DNA from: Caulobacteraceae bacterium
Lineage (GTDB): Bacteria > Pseudomonadota > Alphaproteobacteria > Caulobacterales > Caulobacteraceae
Direction: 5' to 3'
DNA: 48,516 nt
Assembly: GCA_027487945.1 (NCBI GenBank)
Contig: JAIYCQ010000040.1
Span: forward strand, 1 to 48,516
Shown here: piece after piece, positions 46,293-48,516 of the stretch
Layout: every line of letters begins with the position of its first letter
How positions within the stretch are numbered: the stretch's first letter is position 1
Notes under the pieces: generated by a model
The model's input: only the letters and a program-made list of their open reading frames with translations
Databases searched by the model: none
Told to the model about the DNA's origin: nothing
Translations under genes and position numbers: made by a program

Positions 46293-47135
46293 ATGCTCGC
46301 CACCGCCCTGAAGATCGATCCCGCTGACGGCTGCGGGGCCTATGTGTCGGGTGTCGACCTGGCGAACGCCAGCGACGCCGACGTCGCGTCCATCCGCCGG
46401 TCGCTGTTCGACCATGGCGTCCTGTTCTTCCGCGGCCAGTCGGTCACGCCCGAGCAGCATATCGCGTTGGCCGAGCGGATCGCGCCCATCGACGTCAACC
46501 GCTTCTTCCCCGCCGCGCCCGGCTATCCGGTGATCGCCAAGGTCGAGAAGACCGCCGAGCAGACCACCAACATCGGCGGCGGCTGGCACACCGACCACAG
46601 CTACGACATCGCCCCGGCCATGGGCTCGGTGCTGGTCGCCCGCGACCTGCCGCCCGGCGGCGGCGACACCCTGTTCGCCGACATGTACGCGGCGTACGAC
46701 ACGCTGGACGCCGAGACCCAGGCCCAGATTGCCGGCCTGCGCGCCGTGCACGGCTCCGACCATGTGTTCGGCGAGAAGGGCGTCTATGCCAAGACCGACC
46801 AGCCGGAACTGGCCAAGGGGGGCGTCGAGACGCCTGAGACCGTGCATCCCGTGGTCATCAGGCACCCGGGCAGCGGCAAGCCCGTGCTCTACGTGAACCC
46901 CAGCTTCACCCTGCGCTTCGAAGGCCAGACCCGCGAAGAAAGTATGCCGCTGCTGATGAAGCTCTACGCCCACGCCATGAACACCGCCCACGTCCATACC
47001 CTGGTCTGGGAGCCCGGCACGGTCGCCATCTGGGACAACCGCGCCACCTGGCATTTCGCCAAGAACGACTACCACGGCCACTACCGCCTGATGCACCGGA
47101 TCACCCTGGCGGGGTGTGAGCTGGAAGCGGCATAG
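46293..47135 (+). CDS. TauD/TfdA-family 2-oxoglutarate-dependent dioxygenase
   Basis: A 280-residue Fe(II) enzyme of the TauD group. The facial triad is His99 and Asp101 (GGWHTDHSY) plus the distal His254 (ATWH), with Arg265 (HYR) to bind 2-oxoglutarate. The DNRATWHFAKNDYHGHYRL segment is family-typical. Substrates of relatives include taurine, alkyl sulfates, chlorophenoxyacetates and carnitine-type compounds; none can be chosen here. AGGGAG six bases before the ATG is a good ribosome-binding site. It is divergent from the Crp-type regulator, 75 bases between starts. Confidence 0.9.
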   Translation: MLATALKIDPADGCGAYVSGVDLANASDADVASIRRSLFDHGVLFFRGQSVTPEQHIALAERIAPIDVNRFFPAAPGYPVIAKVEKTAEQTTNIGGGWHTDHSYDIAPAMGSVLVARDLPPGGGDTLFADMYAAYDTLDAETQAQIAGLRAVHGSDHVFGEKGVYAKTDQPELAKGGVETPETVHPVVIRHPGSGKPVLYVNPSFTLRFEGQTREESMPLLMKLYAHAMNTAHVHTLVWEPGTVAIWDNRATWHFAKNDYHGHYRLMHRITLAGCELEAA

Positions 47136-47189
47136 GGGGCTGGACAGCCCGGCCGGACGCAGCGAAGGCTCGGCGGAGGAGCTTCGCCT

Positions 47190-47954
47190 ATGTCTCGCCC
47201 GTCCGTCGACTATGACAACAACCAGCACGCGGTCTATGCCAAGGCCCGCTCGATCAGCGGCGAAATGCTGTCGCGCTGGATGTCTGTCTTCGCCGAGCAG
47301 CTTCCGGCGCGCAGGCCGCTGACCATACTGGACCTCGGCTCCGGCACCGGGCGTTTCAGTCCGGCTCTGGCCGCAACCTTCGGCGGGCCGGTGCACGGCG
47401 TCGAACCCTCGGACAGGATGCGCGCCGTCGCTGAAGCCGCCAGCGCCGCGCCGAACGTCCGCTATGTCGCCGGCGAGGCGGCGCGCATTCCGCTGCCGGA
47501 TGCGTCGGTCGACGGGGTGCTGATGTTCCTGTCCTTCCACCACGTGCCCGACAAACGCGTGGCGGCGCGGGAGATCGCACGCGTTCTCAAGGCGGACGGG
47601 CGGGTGCTCATGCGCGGACAGTTCTCCGACCGCCGTACCCCGGCCTGGTACAGCCGCTACTTCCCGAGCCTCGCGACCATCGAGCAGACGTTGTTTCCGA
47701 CCCTGGGCGAGACGCTGGAAGCGTTCGAGGCGGCCGGCCTTCGCCAGCTCACATTCCTTGAGATCGAGGAGGTCTATCACCAGACCGAGGCCGAGGCGGT
47801 CGAGAAGCTGCGCATGCGCGGCATCTCGGCGTTCGACCTGATCGCCGAAGATGAAGCGACGGCCGGCTTCGCGGCCCTCGACGCGGATCTCGCGGCCGGC
47901 CGCGCCACCATCCGGCTTACCGGCCGCAGCGATCTGCTGGTGCTGGGACGGTAG
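47190..47954 (+). CDS. Class I SAM-dependent methyltransferase
   Basis: A 254-residue protein with a Rossmann methyltransferase fold. Motif I is ILDLGSGTGRFSPALA (46-61), an acidic residue follows in VHGVEPSDRM, motif II/III surround IPLPDASVDGVLMFLSFHHVPD, and a post-motif ARVLKADGRVLMRG. This is close to the UbiE/Methyltransf_11 type, with a small-molecule substrate that I cannot identify. GGAGGAG at 47175-47181 precedes the ATG. It lies 54 bases downstream of the dioxygenase on the same strand and may be cotranscribed. Confidence 0.88.
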   Translation: MSRPSVDYDNNQHAVYAKARSISGEMLSRWMSVFAEQLPARRPLTILDLGSGTGRFSPALAATFGGPVHGVEPSDRMRAVAEAASAAPNVRYVAGEAARIPLPDASVDGVLMFLSFHHVPDKRVAAREIARVLKADGRVLMRGQFSDRRTPAWYSRYFPSLATIEQTLFPTLGETLEAFEAAGLRQLTFLEIEEVYHQTEAEAVEKLRMRGISAFDLIAEDEATAGFAALDADLAAGRATIRLTGRSDLLVLGR

Positions 47955-47960
47955 AGTCCC

Positions 47961-48516
47961 CTAAGGCTCCGCGTTCCGCAGCGCCGGGCTGCCGAAGGCG
48001 TCTACGTCGGTCACCTGCGTCACCACCTCGCAACCCGCCGGCAGCTTCGGCCCGATGAGCGGCAGGTCGCGCGCCGAGCGGTCCGCCACCACGAAGAAGC
48101 CCGCCGCGCCCAGCGTCGACTCGAGCGGCGTGCCCAGCGACGGGGCGCGCATGAAGCTGCCGATGTAGGTCGCCTGCCCCGGTTTAATGGTGAAGCGGAT
48201 CGCGAACGGCCTGGCCGACGACCAGTCGTAGGCCGCGCCCGTCGGGCTGGAGCCATAAAAGACGAAGTTGTCGATCAGGTAGTCGCCGGGCGGCAGGCGG
48301 CGGACGACGATCTGGCCGGTCTCGCGCCCCTCGAAGTCGGGGTTCTTGATCTTCAAATAGATCGCGCCGCCCAGCTTCGGCTCGATCGTCCCCCTCCAGT
48401 CGCTGACGGCCGTCCCGTCCGGCAGCGCCACGCGGCCGTAGGGAAAGTCGAAGTGCATGCCGATGGCGATCGTGCCGACCGCATAGGCGACATAGCCGCC
48501 GTCCTCGCCGGCGTAC
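47961..48516 (-). CDS. Hypothetical beta-rich protein, N-terminus beyond the window
   Basis: The frame is open to the window edge at 48516, with YAGEDGGYVAYAVGTIAIG before the first in-window Met at 48458, so the true start is outside. The visible 184 residues are soluble and beta-rich (GAIYLKIKNPDFEG, then VVRRLPPGDYLIDNFVFYG, and TIKPGQATYIGSFM). There is no membrane helix in this part; a signal peptide may lie outside. I do not recognise the family. It is convergent with the methyltransferase, 6 bases apart. Confidence 0.65.
   Translation of the reverse strand, partial: YAGEDGGYVAYAVGTIAIGMHFDFPYGRVALPDGTAVSDWRGTIEPKLGGAIYLKIKNPDFEGRETGQIVVRRLPPGDYLIDNFVFYGSSPTGAAYDWSSARPFAIRFTIKPGQATYIGSFMRAPSLGTPLESTLGAAGFFVVADRSARDLPLIGPKLPAGCEVVTQVTDVDAFGSPALRNAEP

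Overview
The window is GC-rich, densely coded bacterial chromosome. The gene order matches the backbone recalled for Alphaproteobacteria: pdhA/ftsB/eno, pyrG-secG-tpiA, ppiD-trp-lexA-comEC-gltX-gltA, and an lpx-bamA-rseP-dxr-cdsA-uppS-frr-pyrH-tsf-rpsB run. LpxI in place of LpxH, a direct-repeat GTTC-N7-GTTC SOS box before lexA, and a GCTANAWC-type -10 element before gltA point to Caulobacterales (Caulobacter/Phenylobacterium-like). That placement is inferred from gene order and motifs, not from a database search.

Layout. 1-3055 (minus): start of pdhB, pdhA, ftsB-like, eno. 3131-4180: an enoyl-CoA hydratase-like gene bracketed by two copies of a dispersed hairpin repeat. 4203-8657: rpmF, a GNAT acetyltransferase, pyrG, secG, a second GNAT on the opposite strand, and tpiA. 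8825-14973 (plus): ppiD, trpE, trpG, trpD, trpC, with a small antisense membrane-protein gene between trpE and trpG. 15042-16446: a nucleotidyltransferase and lexA. 16627-21519: comEC (minus) divergent from gltX and gltA (plus). 21638-38329 (minus): an HI0933-type flavoprotein, a Cys-rich lipoprotein, lpxB, lpxI, lpxA, fabZ, lpxD, a Skp/OmpH-like chaperone, bamA, rseP, dxr, cdsA, uppS, frr, pyrH, tsf, rpsB and a DUF3606-like gene. The transcriptional direction is rpsB towards the flavoprotein. 38382-48516: an accessory-type region with short unknown proteins, an RluF-like pseudouridine synthase, a DMT exporter, a Pro/Ala-rich membrane protein, a matB-SDR-isomerase cluster, a Crp/Fnr regulator divergent from a TauD-like dioxygenase, a methyltransferase and a gene cut by the window edge.

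How the genes work together. The central block couples protein synthesis (S2, EF-Ts, RRF) with UMP kinase and envelope building: undecaprenyl-PP, CDP-diacylglycerol, isoprenoid precursor, lipid A, the BamA assembly machine and its periplasmic chaperone. Many of these genes overlap by 1-4 bases, often with GTG or TTG starts inside the upstream stop, which suggests translational coupling. PpiD and the trp genes form a second operon, and LexA probably represses itself. The right end looks like organic-acid or aromatic metabolism (malonyl-CoA synthetase, hydroxychromene-carboxylate isomerase-like protein, 2-oxoglutarate dioxygenase) beside a Crp-type regulator.

No clearly foreign system (phage, CRISPR, toxin-antitoxin, transposase) was found. 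The most unusual content is in the intergenic DNA: a four-copy family of two-armed hairpin elements whose central stems show compensatory changes, one copy nested in a 31-bp inverted repeat; a tandem GGGGAC/GTCCCC hairpin pair; and a structured rpsB leader. No gene-free stretch exceeds about 300 bases. The longest (39301-39584) holds nothing I can identify. No tRNA or rRNA gene was recognised.
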